64,000 bases of DNA from positions 992,001 to 1,056,000 of the forward strand of contig NZ_JAAVJL010000001.1 in assembly GCF_012863495.1 (NCBI RefSeq), in the 5' to 3' direction. The number at the start of each line of letters is the position of its first letter. Position 1 is the stretch's first letter. Origin of the DNA: Pseudanabaena yagii GIHE-NHR1. Lineage in GTDB: Bacteria > Cyanobacteriota > Cyanobacteriia > Pseudanabaenales > Pseudanabaenaceae. The notes beneath the pieces are model-generated. The model did not search any database. It had not been told where the DNA came from and saw only the letters and a program-made list of their open reading frames with translations. A program made the position numbers and the translations under genes. Below are positions 17,468 to 25,648 of the stretch, piece after piece.

Positions 17468-18193
17468 TTACCAATTTAAATTTGCGGATGCGGTAATCAC
17501 AATGGGGTGTAGCCAGCGAAATAGCACAACGGTGATGGCGACACCAATATAGGCAGGACGAATAAATTCTTTTAAAACTAATTGTTGGCGACCTTGGGAG
17601 ATCGCCAGAAATGGCACAACGGAAGTCCGTTCCTTGAGCGCCAGAAATGCATCCCCATGACGCTTAAATAAACGATGATCGCCATGCCAAACTGCAAAGG
17701 AATGGTAACTAACTAAGGCGATCGCTGTGGTCAGGGCAAAGGAAGTACCCAGCCAGAGCGTATGGGCTATACACCAGAGCGTCATGCCAATTAGCTGGGG
17801 ATGGCGGCTGATGCGCGTGATCCCCGTCTCAAATAAATGCACCTGTGGCTTTTGGATCGCCGCAACTTCGCCTAGATTGAATGTCGCGGGATAGAGGAAT
17901 AAAAAGGCGATCGCCGATAAACCTAAAACAAATTCATGAATTCCTGTAACGCCCTGTAAATTCCACAACTGCACCCCGTCATAGCGATGGTTGAAGTAAA
18001 AAATAAAGAGGACGACCGCAAGGGGAATACTGACCAAAGCAAACAAAACTCGATATAGCCTCTCTCCAATCTTTGATTCCGCCCAAATCCGTAATGCGGC
18101 AAGCCCACTATGGGTGATCGCAAAGGTCAAAATCAAGCCCAGCATTACAAAATGAGTGAAATAGGTTGAGAAGAAACTACTAAGAGAGGTCAT
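17468..18193 (-). CDS. NnrU family membrane protein, candidate 15-cis-zeta-carotene isomerase
   Basis: A 241-aa polytopic protein with about six hydrophobic helices. The NnrU signatures are LTFAITHSGLAALR, LFALVSIPLAVVLFIFYF, the central GITRISRHPQLIGMTLWCIAHTLWLG, and VSYHSFAVWHGDHRLFKRHGDAF. Plant and cyanobacterial Z-ISO, which isomerises the 15-cis double bond of zeta-carotene using heme b, belongs to this family; the several conserved His residues (THSG, SRHPQ, IAHT, YHSF) could be heme ligands. No other carotenoid gene is adjacent, although an FAD desaturase-like gene sits at 36-37 kb. Family certain; Z-ISO activity a good guess. Confidence 0.8.
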   Translation of the reverse strand: MTSLSSFFSTYFTHFVMLGLILTFAITHSGLAALRIWAESKIGERLYRVLFALVSIPLAVVLFIFYFNHRYDGVQLWNLQGVTGIHEFVLGLSAIAFLFLYPATFNLGEVAAIQKPQVHLFETGITRISRHPQLIGMTLWCIAHTLWLGTSFALTTAIALVSYHSFAVWHGDHRLFKRHGDAFLALKERTSVVPFLAISQGRQQLVLKEFIRPAYIGVAITVVLFRWLHPIVITASANLNW

Positions 18194-18261
18194 GTTAACT
18201 AATTACGAAAATAGATCTAAAAAAGCGAAGGTAGCGTAATAAATTTTAACTTTTATTGCAG

Positions 18262-18516
18262 CTAGCCATACTTTAGTTTGAAGCGCAAAATGGCAAGATT
18301 CAAAATTAGCGTGATCCCGTTAGCAATATAGATGGGTGCAGCATTCACCAATAGTCCATAAATTAGCCAGAGCGTGATCCCCGCAATGAAAGTAATTAAC
18401 ATGGGCAAGGAAATATCCTTAGTCGATCGCGATCGCCATACTTGGATTACTTGAGGCAAAAAGGCAAAGGTCGTCAGAGATGCAGCCGTAAATCCAAGAA
18501 TATTGGTAAAGTCCAT
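18262..18516 (-). CDS. SemiSWEET-type sugar transporter
   Basis: An 84-aa protein with three membrane helices forming one MtN3/PQ-loop repeat: LGFTAASLTTFAFLPQVIQVWRSRSTKDISLPMLITFIAGITLWLIYGLL..IYIANGITLILNLAIL. The LPQ/PQV motif of helix 1 and the WLIYG segment of helix 3 are typical of SemiSWEETs, which work as homodimers for passive sugar movement across the inner membrane. Only 84 aa, the normal size. The substrate is not predictable. Confidence 0.9.
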   Translation of the reverse strand: MDFTNILGFTAASLTTFAFLPQVIQVWRSRSTKDISLPMLITFIAGITLWLIYGLLVNAAPIYIANGITLILNLAILRFKLKYG

Positions 18517-18550
18517 AGGTTACATAAATAGGCTAATTTGAGGATATATC

Positions 18551-18595
18551 CCCAATGGAGAGTGGCGGCGCTTTGCGCCGCCACTCTCCATTGGG
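18551..18595. repeat. Perfect 21-bp-arm hairpin
   Basis: Arms CCCAATGGAGAGTGGCGGCGC and complement around TTT. It lies in the divergent spacer between SemiSWEET and coaE, so it is not positioned as a terminator. Flanking GAGGATAT / ATATCCTT form a further weak outer inverted repeat. Confidence 0.8.
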
Positions 18596-18633
18596 TTTTA
18601 TAGCAAAATATCCTTAGATTAGAATTTAAACAC

Positions 18634-19254
18634 ATGAACCAACGCATCATCGGCATCACAGGAGGCATTGCCACAGGTAAAACCACGGTTTCCAATTATC
18701 TGCATGATACCTATGGCTTACCAATTCTGGATGCGGATATTTATGCTAGACAAGCTTTAACAGGTGATCGCCTCGCAAAACTTAGCGATCGCTATGGCAA
18801 GTTAATCCTTGATGAGCAAGGCAACCTTGATCGCCGCAAGTTAGGTGCGATCGTGTTTGAGAGTGTAAGCGAGCGGAAGTGGCTCGAAGCCTTAATTCAT
18901 CCCTATGTCCAAGAATGCCTGATTAATGAAGCCAATCGCCTCGCACCATCAACTGTCGTCATGGTAATTCCCCTGCTATTTGAATCGAAAATGGAGGATT
19001 TAGTGACTGAAACTTGGGCGATCGCTTGTGATCCCCAACAACAGCTAAAAAGACTAATGAATCGCAATCATTTATTAGAATCCGAAGCAAAACAAAGAAT
19101 TTCTAGTCAAATGTCCCAATCGGAAAAAATCGAACTTGCCGATGTGGTAATCGTTAATTCTGACAATACCGAAGAATTATTCTTTCAAGTTGACAATGCT
19201 CTGTTTAACTCTCAACTTGGCGTACATTTTCGTATCTGTGATCCAGCTGCTTGA
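18634..19254 (+). CDS. coaE: Dephospho-CoA kinase
   Basis: A 206-aa cytosolic kinase catalysing the last step of coenzyme A synthesis (3'-phosphorylation of dephospho-CoA by ATP). The P-loop GITGGIATGKTTV is at residues 7-19. Next come LPILDADIYARQ (substrate-binding Asp of the DAD motif) and LIHPYVQECL, and VMVIPLLFESKMEDLVTETWAIACDPQQQLKRLMNRN covers the CoA and lid regions, with SSQMSQSEKIELADVVIVNS at the end. Length is standard and the start ATG is unambiguous. Confidence 0.96.
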   Translation: MNQRIIGITGGIATGKTTVSNYLHDTYGLPILDADIYARQALTGDRLAKLSDRYGKLILDEQGNLDRRKLGAIVFESVSERKWLEALIHPYVQECLINEANRLAPSTVVMVIPLLFESKMEDLVTETWAIACDPQQQLKRLMNRNHLLESEAKQRISSQMSQSEKIELADVVIVNSDNTEELFFQVDNALFNSQLGVHFRICDPAA

Positions 19255-19289
19255 TGCACTTGTACAAGAGCGCATCAAGCAACCTATCC

Positions 19290-19928
19290 TTATCTTTTAG
19301 TAGCCCATTCCCGCACTTGGCGGATTAATGCATTCTCTTTGAGCGTATTTTTCAGTTCTAAAAAACTCTGGATATCACTAGTTTTTAATACAGCAAAAGC
19401 AAGACTGCGATCGCCCAAAATATAGCGATCCCCGACTAGATGATGAATAGTTATCGTCTGACCGTCATAACGCCATACCTCAGGCACACCTAATTGAGCA
19501 TAGATAGCAAAACGATTTAACGAACTACTTGTAATATCAATTTCGATCGCTAGATCTGGTGGCGGATCAATCTGTAAATCGATCTGATCTTTACCCCAAA
19601 CCTGTGACTCATTTTGGATGTAATAGCACTGATCGGGTTCTAGACCTCTGGCTAGATCCTCACGATCACAGGTCATCGAACCCAAGCTACAAATCTCTAA
19701 ATCTAGAGACTCAGTTAACGCCTCAACAATTCTGCCTAAAAGCTTCTTATAACTTTCATGTAGTTCCGATGGCATCCTTATTTCTAACAGTCCTTGGTCA
19801 TAGGTAAGTCTCTTGTTAGGCTGTGACTCCAAATCACAGGCGATCGCCCGATACGTCTCCCATCGAATTGATGGCAACAATATCTTGTTACTGATGCGAT
19901 CGCTGGATTTAGTTAGAGTTACCGTCAT
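19290..19928 (-). CDS. Uma2 family endonuclease
   Basis: A 212-aa Uma2/DUF820 protein without coiled-coil tail. It shows RLTYDQGLLEIRMPSELHESYKKLLGRIVEALTESLDLEICSLGSMTC, the nuclease core EPDQCYYIQNE..DLQIDPPPDLAIEIDITSSSLNRFAIYAQLGVPEVWRYDG (catalytic Asp and the EID acidic pair) and the usual closing helices. It lies 12 bp downstream of secG on the same strand and may be co-transcribed. Role unknown. Confidence 0.9.
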   Translation of the reverse strand: MTVTLTKSSDRISNKILLPSIRWETYRAIACDLESQPNKRLTYDQGLLEIRMPSELHESYKKLLGRIVEALTESLDLEICSLGSMTCDREDLARGLEPDQCYYIQNESQVWGKDQIDLQIDPPPDLAIEIDITSSSLNRFAIYAQLGVPEVWRYDGQTITIHHLVGDRYILGDRSLAFAVLKTSDIQSFLELKNTLKENALIRQVREWATKR

Positions 19929-19940
19929 GACACCTTCATG

Positions 19941-20282
19941 TTATTGCTGAGGCTTTTCGGGAGTTGTCGCAGGTAAATTCAGGGGAATGGGCTTAGCATC
20001 AGGAACATTCTTGGTCGATGGAGCAACCTGTGGGGCTGGGGCAATTACGGCTGATGGCGCTGTAAACCAACCGCCACTCAGGACAACAGTTAAGCCTAAA
20101 AATGCTGCTGTCAAAAACCAAGTCACTCGATTGAGAGTTGTTTCTGCACTCTTGGTACTTGAAAACAGTTGCGCCTGACCACTAAAGCCACCTAGACCAT
20201 CACTCTTAGGGCTATGCAATAAAATTAAAACTACTAGGCATACTGCAACTACTGCCCAAATTGCTTTCAAGGTTCCGTACAT
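19941..20282 (-). CDS. secG: Preprotein translocase subunit SecG
   Basis: A 113-aa membrane protein, auxiliary subunit of the SecYEG channel. Two helices are visible: 7-24 (AIWAVVAVCLVVLILLHS) and about 53-72 (VTWFLTAAFLGLTVVLSG). They are joined by the typical Gly-rich KSDGLGGFSGQAQLFSSTKSAE loop that occludes the pore. The C-terminal 35 residues are Pro/Ala-rich (PSAVIAPAPQVAPSTKNVPDAKP), longer than in the shortest SecGs. secY is at the other end of the window. Confidence 0.93.
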   Translation of the reverse strand: MYGTLKAIWAVVAVCLVVLILLHSPKSDGLGGFSGQAQLFSSTKSAETTLNRVTWFLTAAFLGLTVVLSGGWFTAPSAVIAPAPQVAPSTKNVPDAKPIPLNLPATTPEKPQQ

Positions 20283-20341
20283 TTTAGATATTTTTCTTTA
20301 AGTATTTTTCTATAAACAGCTTAACGCATCAGCAATTACAT

Positions 20342-20455
20342 TAGAAACATATAGCCATCCTAAGTTATCTAGCTTCGACTTCGCTCAGCTAACGTTGACT
20401 GAGCGGAGTCGAAGCCACAGGTACTTTCATTAATAGCAAGTCCCTAAGTGGATAA
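20342..20455. repeat. CTTCGACTTCGCTCAG hairpin repeat (copy 2)
   Basis: Arms 20372-20388 and 20399-20415 (17 bp, one mismatch). Outer flanks ATATAGCCATCCTAAG and TAATAGCAAGTCC resemble the ends of the copy at 29.5 kb. Lies between ntcA and secG, both on the minus strand, and may terminate ntcA. Confidence 0.75.
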
Positions 20456-20464
20456 CTCTTGCAC

Positions 20465-21127
20465 TTAAGCAAATTGTTGACCTAATTCGATGGGATTATG
20501 CACAGTGATGCGTTTTTTGGAAATAGCGATCATCTTTTGTTTGCGTAAGTCTCCGAGTAGTCTGGTAACAGTTACTCTGGTTGAGCCGATCGCTTCAGCG
20601 ATCGCCTGATGAGAAAGCTTTAAATCAATCGTTACACCATCTGAAGAAGGCGTACCAAAGTCGCGACAGAGAATCAATAAAAAGCTCACTAATCTTGATC
20701 CCATATCACGGTGAGCCAGCGTCTCGATCATCATCTCCGTCTGCAAAATCCGTGATGATAAACCACGCAATAGCACCATCGGCAATTCAGGATCTTCTTT
20801 GAGCGCCTTCTCGACTTGATCAATTGGCACAGAGAGCAACTCCACAGGCGTAAAGGCAACCGCATGATAAAAGCGATCGGAGCGATTACCAGTAATCAAG
20901 GACAAAACACCAAACACGCTATTTTCGCGCAGTAGAGCAACGGTAATTTCTTCACCTGCTTCGTAAACTCTCGAAAGTTTGACTGCGCCTTTAACTAAAA
21001 AGTAAAAACGCTCCGCAGGATCACCAGGAAAGAAAATTGTCTTACCGCGTTCAAACGTTTCTGTCATGGGTGGAAACATTCCCCCATTCATTTCGCGAAA
21101 GACTTCAACAAGAGCACGGTCAGCCAA
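20465..21127 (-). CDS. ntcA: Global nitrogen regulator NtcA
   Basis: A 220-aa CRP/FNR-family activator that responds to 2-oxoglutarate and controls nitrogen assimilation genes in cyanobacteria. The cyclic-nucleotide-like sensor domain ([53 protein letters not shown]) is followed by the dimer helix ([35 protein letters not shown]) and the helix-turn-helix [26 protein letters not shown]. Identity with NtcA is unmistakable and the length is exact. A 514-bp upstream spacer leaves room for several promoters; I did not find a perfect GTA-N8-TAC autoregulatory site in it. Confidence 0.97.
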   Translation of the reverse strand: MADRALVEVFREMNGGMFPPMTETFERGKTIFFPGDPAERFYFLVKGAVKLSRVYEAGEEITVALLRENSVFGVLSLITGNRSDRFYHAVAFTPVELLSVPIDQVEKALKEDPELPMVLLRGLSSRILQTEMMIETLAHRDMGSRLVSFLLILCRDFGTPSSDGVTIDLKLSHQAIAEAIGSTRVTVTRLLGDLRKQKMIAISKKRITVHNPIELGQQFA

Positions 21128-21641
21128 TCTTATACACCCTCTTTAACCGAAAATAAAAAATAAAACAAAGCAAAGTACAAGTAATCGTTTGAGCGTTTAC
21201 CCGAATAATGGCAAGCATCGCCTTGAGGCTAAATGACCACCATCTCTATACCTCACCAGCCACATCTAAAGAGTTGGTATGGTTTACAGGAAAGTATGCC
21301 AGCGCACAATCAATTTAAGTTGTTTATGTTAGCTTTCATATAACTTGGAAGTAGGCGTTATTAAAAAGCTAGTCTGTGCATATAGCCTAAGAATCTATCC
21401 TTTGAAAATATTCCATAAAAGCTAAAGAGAAATAGTTAGATTTATTCCTAGCCTTTTTAGAATTCATCAAGACATAGATTTAATCTAGACAAAATATCTA
21501 AATTAACAAACGGTTATTTCCACTTAAACTCACTACATCATTGTAGTTTGTATCATGGTGCACATTTTCTTCGATTAAATATAATTCCGAAATGCAAACT
21601 GTCCTGATAGAGCCATACCAGAGATAATTTTAGGGCGATCG
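21128..21641. other. Long spacer upstream of ntcA
   Basis: No open reading frame of credible composition. GTA and TAC triplets occur near 21175-21200 and 21278-21287, but with wrong spacing for an NtcA box. No strong hairpin seen. Likely the ntcA promoter region and leader. Confidence 0.4.
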
Positions 21642-22640
21642 CTACCTAAACATGCTACTTACAGAAGTATCTTCATGGACACGCCAAATCGTTTCACCCA
21701 ATAGATCAGCAACTGACAAAACCCGTAATTGGGGGAAATAGTTTTCTTGCCTTACAGGGGTGGAGTTAGTCACAATGACTTCTTCAAATACACCACTAGA
21801 TAGGCGATCAACTGCTGGTGGCGAAAAAATTGCATGGGTAGCACAGGCATAAACTTGTCTAGCCCCCTCTTTTCTAAGCAGCTTAGCTGCTTCATAAATG
21901 GTTCCTGCGGTATCGATCATGTCATCGACTAGTACAGCAGTTTTACCCGAAACATCCCCAATCACATTCATCACTTCAGCTACGTTGTGAGTCTGGCGAC
22001 GTTTATCAATGATAGCTAAAGGAGCATCATTGAGTTTTTTCGCAAAGGCGCGAGCACGAGCTACGCCCCCCACATCGGGCGAAACCACCACTAAGTCGGG
22101 AAGTTTCTTTTCGCTGAGATAGTCTAATAAAACGGGAGCACCATAGACATGATCGCAGGGAATATCGAAATATCCCTGAATCTGTGCTGAGTGTAAATCC
22201 ATCGCAATGACGCGATCAGCGCCAGATTGCACGATCAAGTTAGCAACTAGTTTTGCGGTGATAGATTCACGTCCTGCGGTTTTGCGATCGGCGCGGGCAT
22301 AGCCGTAATAGGGCATCACTGCGGTAATTTGCCTTGCCGATGCACGACGGCAGGCATCAATCATGATCAACAATTCAGTCAAATGGTCATTAACAGGGCG
22401 ACAGGTAGGTTGGAGCAAATAAACATCACAACCCCGAATCGATTCCTGTACTTGCACATAGACTTCCCCATCGGCGAAATTTTTTCGCACCATAGGCCCG
22501 AGTTCTATACCTAAATAACGGGAAATCTCTTGGGCAAGTGGCAAGTTTGCCGAGCCAGCAAACAGCCTCAGTCGATCTTCACCACTATTAAGAGAGGGTA
22601 ATCTGTGAAGTCCGTGCCTAGTAGTCGTTAAGTGTGTCAC
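21642..22640 (-). CDS. prs: Ribose-phosphate pyrophosphokinase
   Basis: A 332-aa PRPP synthase, converting ribose-5-phosphate and ATP to PRPP for purine, pyrimidine, His and Trp synthesis. It has RLRLFAGSANLPLAQEISRYLGIELG at the start; IRGCDVYLLQPTCRPVNDHLTELLIMIDACRRASARQITAVMPYYGYARADRKT (ATP-binding flexible loop); MDLHSAQIQGYFDIPCDHVYG; and the PRPP-binding VLVDDMIDTAGTI. About 20 extra N-terminal residues are usual for cyanobacteria. Confidence 0.96.
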   Translation of the reverse strand: MTHLTTTRHGLHRLPSLNSGEDRLRLFAGSANLPLAQEISRYLGIELGPMVRKNFADGEVYVQVQESIRGCDVYLLQPTCRPVNDHLTELLIMIDACRRASARQITAVMPYYGYARADRKTAGRESITAKLVANLIVQSGADRVIAMDLHSAQIQGYFDIPCDHVYGAPVLLDYLSEKKLPDLVVVSPDVGGVARARAFAKKLNDAPLAIIDKRRQTHNVAEVMNVIGDVSGKTAVLVDDMIDTAGTIYEAAKLLRKEGARQVYACATHAIFSPPAVDRLSSGVFEEVIVTNSTPVRQENYFPQLRVLSVADLLGETIWRVHEDTSVSSMFR

Positions 22641-22873
22641 TGCAATTTATTGGGAGGTAACATAGCCATATACTTATTGTCACGCCTAATCCGCTATTCT
22701 CAGCATCTATTTACGATTAAATTAGATTATTTTTTGCAGATTGCGATCGCATATGAATATAAAAGACGATGTCAAGCCACGTCTTTTCATAATTATGGTC
22801 AGAATTGGGATTGCTGAATTATGTATTATGTGAGGCTTTGCTCTGCGTAGCTCAACACAACCCATTAAGGTTT

Positions 22874-24172
22874 CTATTTTGGTGGGCGACGACGCTGCAA
22901 AAAGTCGGGAATGTCTAATCCTGGTTTACTGATCTTGATTTCCGATTGCGAAGTGCTTTGCGATGTACTAGGCGGAGGTGCTGAAGCCGATTTTGAAGAA
23001 GATGTAGAGGTTAGAGACTGTGGCGATCGCTTAGAAATTTGTGGCGGGATCGCAGGATGCGTCTTTGGAGCAAACCCCGTTGCGATTACGGTAATTCTAA
23101 TTTCACCATCAAGCTTAGGATCAATTACCGCACCAAAAATAATATTGGCATTTTGATCGACGACCTCATATATGGTCTCAGCAGCAGCATTAACCTCATG
23201 GAGGGTCATATCTTCGCCACCTGTGATGTTAAAGACAACGCCACTGGCTCCTTCAACCGATGTTTCCAATAATGGCGACGAAATAGCAGTCATCGCGGCT
23301 TCTCTAGCTCTGGACTTGCCTGAACCAATGCCAATACCCATCATTGCTGAGCCTGCATCTGCCATGACTGCCCGAATATCTGCAAAGTCCACATTAACCA
23401 GTCCGGGGATCATGATTATATCGGAAATGCCCTGTACACCTTGACGCAAGATGTCATCTGCAACCCGAAAAGCCTCTTGGACAGGGGTTTGCTCTGAGAT
23501 CACAGACAATAATTTGTCATTGGGGATCACAATGAGTGTATCGACACGACTCTGTAAGCCAGCAATCCCTTCTTCAGCCTGTTGTCCACGTCTTCTACCT
23601 TCAAAGGTAAAGGGACGAGTGACAATCCCTACGGTCAATGCACCTGCTTCTTTAGCTACCTCGGCAATAATTGGTGCGGCTCCAGTACCCGTGCCACCAC
23701 CCATACCTGCGGTAATAAATACTAAATCGGCTCCTTCAACGGCAGCAGCGATGTCATCACGGGACTCTTCGGCAGCTTTTTGACCGATCGCAGGGTTGCC
23801 ACCAGCACCTAAACCTCTGGTCAGCTTTTGCCCCATTTGGAAGCGTTTAGAGGCGGAAGATTGTAGAAGTGCCTGAGCATCGGTATTAAATGACCAAAAC
23901 TCTACGCCAACTACATCGCTCGCAATCATGCGATTTACAGCGTTGCCGCCGCCACCACCAACACCAATTACTTTAATTTTTGCAACACTGCCCAACATGA
24001 TATTATCCGCTTTTGCATCAACGCCTAACTGCTGCTTCATACGATTGTGAGAGTGACTTAGATTTGATCTAGAGTTATTTGAAAACTCAGAAAGTTCATC
24101 CATTTCCACGTCTACTTCTCCGTTTTCTGAACCATTTGAGTCCAAATCTGACCAGTCGTTTTGAGATGTCAT
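22874..24172 (-). CDS. ftsZ: Cell division protein FtsZ
   Basis: A 432-aa tubulin-like GTPase that forms the Z ring. The N-terminal ~60 residues are an acidic and Asn/Ser-rich cyanobacterial extension. The GTPase core follows: [42 protein letters not shown] (tubulin signature) and the T7-loop [27 protein letters not shown] Ser/Pro-rich linker ([28 protein letters not shown]) leads to the C-terminal peptide [11 protein letters not shown], which docks on ZipN/SepF-type partners. It lies downstream of ftsQ with a 140-bp spacer, the usual cyanobacterial order. Confidence 0.98.
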   Translation of the reverse strand: MTSQNDWSDLDSNGSENGEVDVEMDELSEFSNNSRSNLSHSHNRMKQQLGVDAKADNIMLGSVAKIKVIGVGGGGGNAVNRMIASDVVGVEFWSFNTDAQALLQSSASKRFQMGQKLTRGLGAGGNPAIGQKAAEESRDDIAAAVEGADLVFITAGMGGGTGTGAAPIIAEVAKEAGALTVGIVTRPFTFEGRRRGQQAEEGIAGLQSRVDTLIVIPNDKLLSVISEQTPVQEAFRVADDILRQGVQGISDIIMIPGLVNVDFADIRAVMADAGSAMMGIGIGSGKSRAREAAMTAISSPLLETSVEGASGVVFNITGGEDMTLHEVNAAAETIYEVVDQNANIIFGAVIDPKLDGEIRITVIATGFAPKTHPAIPPQISKRSPQSLTSTSSSKSASAPPPSTSQSTSQSEIKISKPGLDIPDFLQRRRPPK

Positions 24173-24312
24173 TTATCGAGGGATGTCATAAATAGAATCG
24201 TTTTTACTGATGCTCTCTAGATTTCGCTAAGCTTAAACCCCTTTCGAGCTAGAAGTCCGATTTATAATTTAAACCTAACTGAAAAAAATAATAATAGCCT
24301 TAAAACGGCTAA

Positions 24313-25125
24313 TTAAGATTTTGTTTCCGAAGATTTATCCTTAGATGGGATATTCATTTCTAAAATCGGGGTAGTAGGTTGGCTTAAATCAATATAGTTA
24401 AAACTCTTAGATTTTAACTGGTCAGGTAATGTTCTAAGCCGATCAAGTGTCTCTAACTGTGTGCTAAATAGTGAGGGCTTGTATGTGCCAAAATATACCA
24501 ACCCTAGCTCTGTATTTAAAATTAGATTTGATTCATCCCTGATATCCACTTGCGATATTTTGACCTGACTTTGGCTAACTTGTCGATACAAAGTTGACCA
24601 TTGGGCAAATATCCGATTAGTTGGCTCCAGAACTGTAAGATTTGGCTTAGTGATATTAGATGGATAAGCCTTAGCAGCCGTCCAAACTCCCTCAGCGTCT
24701 AGAAAGCCTTGCTGATTATTGCGTGTGGAGTTAGCGATCGGCAGACGTTCTTGGACTTGGATAGTTAACTTTGACGGGAAAATAGTACGAGATACTGAAA
24801 CCTTAGAAACGGGAGCTGACGCTTCTAACTGAGAGGCGATCACCTGTGGCTGAATCTGAAAAATTGATTGTGGGTATTGAACTGACAGGGATTTTTTAAT
24901 AGTTTCTTTAGAGAGCAATTTATTACCCTCTATTTCAATCTGATTTGAGCTACGCAATTGCCATTCTGGCAGCATGGCAACCCACAACATCCCACCTGTA
25001 AGCCCTGTGATAAATACTAATTGCCAAATACGTTGAAAAATGCGAAGGCGGCGTTGTTTTCGCAGTTGTTTGCGGCGAGCCACATAGTCTGCCTCTCCAT
25101 TGGAGATCGGGAATTCAAGCGTCAT
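24313..25125 (-). CDS. ftsQ: Cell division protein FtsQ (POTRA domain)
   Basis: A 270-aa bitopic membrane protein. A basic cytoplasmic segment (RRKQLRKQRRLRIFQRI) is followed by one helix (about 33-51, LVFITGLTGGMLWVAMLP). A periplasmic POTRA domain comes next (SSNQIEIEGNKLLSKETIKKSLSVQYPQSIFQIQPQVIASQLEASAPVSKVSVSRTIFPSKLTIQVQERLPIA) and then the FtsQ beta domain. It connects early and late divisome proteins. Position directly upstream of ftsZ confirms the call. Confidence 0.93.
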   Translation of the reverse strand: MTLEFPISNGEADYVARRKQLRKQRRLRIFQRIWQLVFITGLTGGMLWVAMLPEWQLRSSNQIEIEGNKLLSKETIKKSLSVQYPQSIFQIQPQVIASQLEASAPVSKVSVSRTIFPSKLTIQVQERLPIANSTRNNQQGFLDAEGVWTAAKAYPSNITKPNLTVLEPTNRIFAQWSTLYRQVSQSQVKISQVDIRDESNLILNTELGLVYFGTYKPSLFSTQLETLDRLRTLPDQLKSKSFNYIDLSQPTTPILEMNIPSKDKSSETKS

Positions 25126-25149
25126 CTTTGCCCTTACCTACTTGTGTTG

Positions 25150-25404
25150 CTAGGAGTCAGATGATGGGCTACTAGCAAATTGCCGTTCCAGCATAGCAAT
25201 GATTTCTTCTCGTTGGGTAGAAATAGCTAATGGGTCTTTGGTATTAGGGCGTAGAAACATGACTTGATCATTATGATCAGATACTTGTTTCTTAGACATT
25301 AAAGACTGGATAGCTTTAACAAAGAATATACCTGCACTAATTACTAAAAGTACAGATATCGATATGTAGATGATTGCTGCGATCGCCATATCTATTATGT
25401 TCAA
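25150..25404 (-). CDS. Small single-pass membrane protein upstream of ftsQ
   Basis: An 84-aa protein with one long hydrophobic helix (about 5-32, MAIAAIIYISISVLLVISAGIFFVKAI) and a soluble charged tail ending in Ser/Asp residues. I do not recognise the family. It lies 24 bp before ftsQ on the same strand, so it is probably the first gene of the ftsQ-ftsZ unit, and a role at the division site is a fair guess. Codon use and GCGATCGC content match its neighbours. Confidence 0.7.
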   Translation of the reverse strand: MNIIDMAIAAIIYISISVLLVISAGIFFVKAIQSLMSKKQVSDHNDQVMFLRPNTKDPLAISTQREEIIAMLERQFASSPSSDS

Positions 25405-25496
25405 ATAAAAATGTTGATATCACAATAGATGAGGGAGTTAGGTTTTTCAATCAGAATTACGAAAATGTATAGATTTGCTTTGCAAAGCTTCACATA

Positions 25497-25537
25497 ATAA
25501 GCATCTAAAAAGGCGCTTCGCCTTTTTAGATGCTTAT
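25497..25537. repeat. Perfect 19-bp-arm hairpin upstream of htpG
   Basis: Arms ATAAGCATCTAAAAAGGCG and complement around CTT. It lies in a divergent spacer, 110 bp before the htpG start. Confidence 0.75.
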
Positions 25538-25648
25538 AGGTACGGAGAACGCGACAACATCTGGAGACTGGCTTGACATTGGATTCGATATAATCAGATT
25601 TAGTTAATACTCAGTAACATTTAGTAATATTCAGGAGCTTTGCAAGAT

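Noticed and set aside
21128-21330. Possible NtcA autoregulatory box
   Set aside because: GTA and TAC triplets occur, but spacing is 14 or 5, not 8, so no site is claimed.
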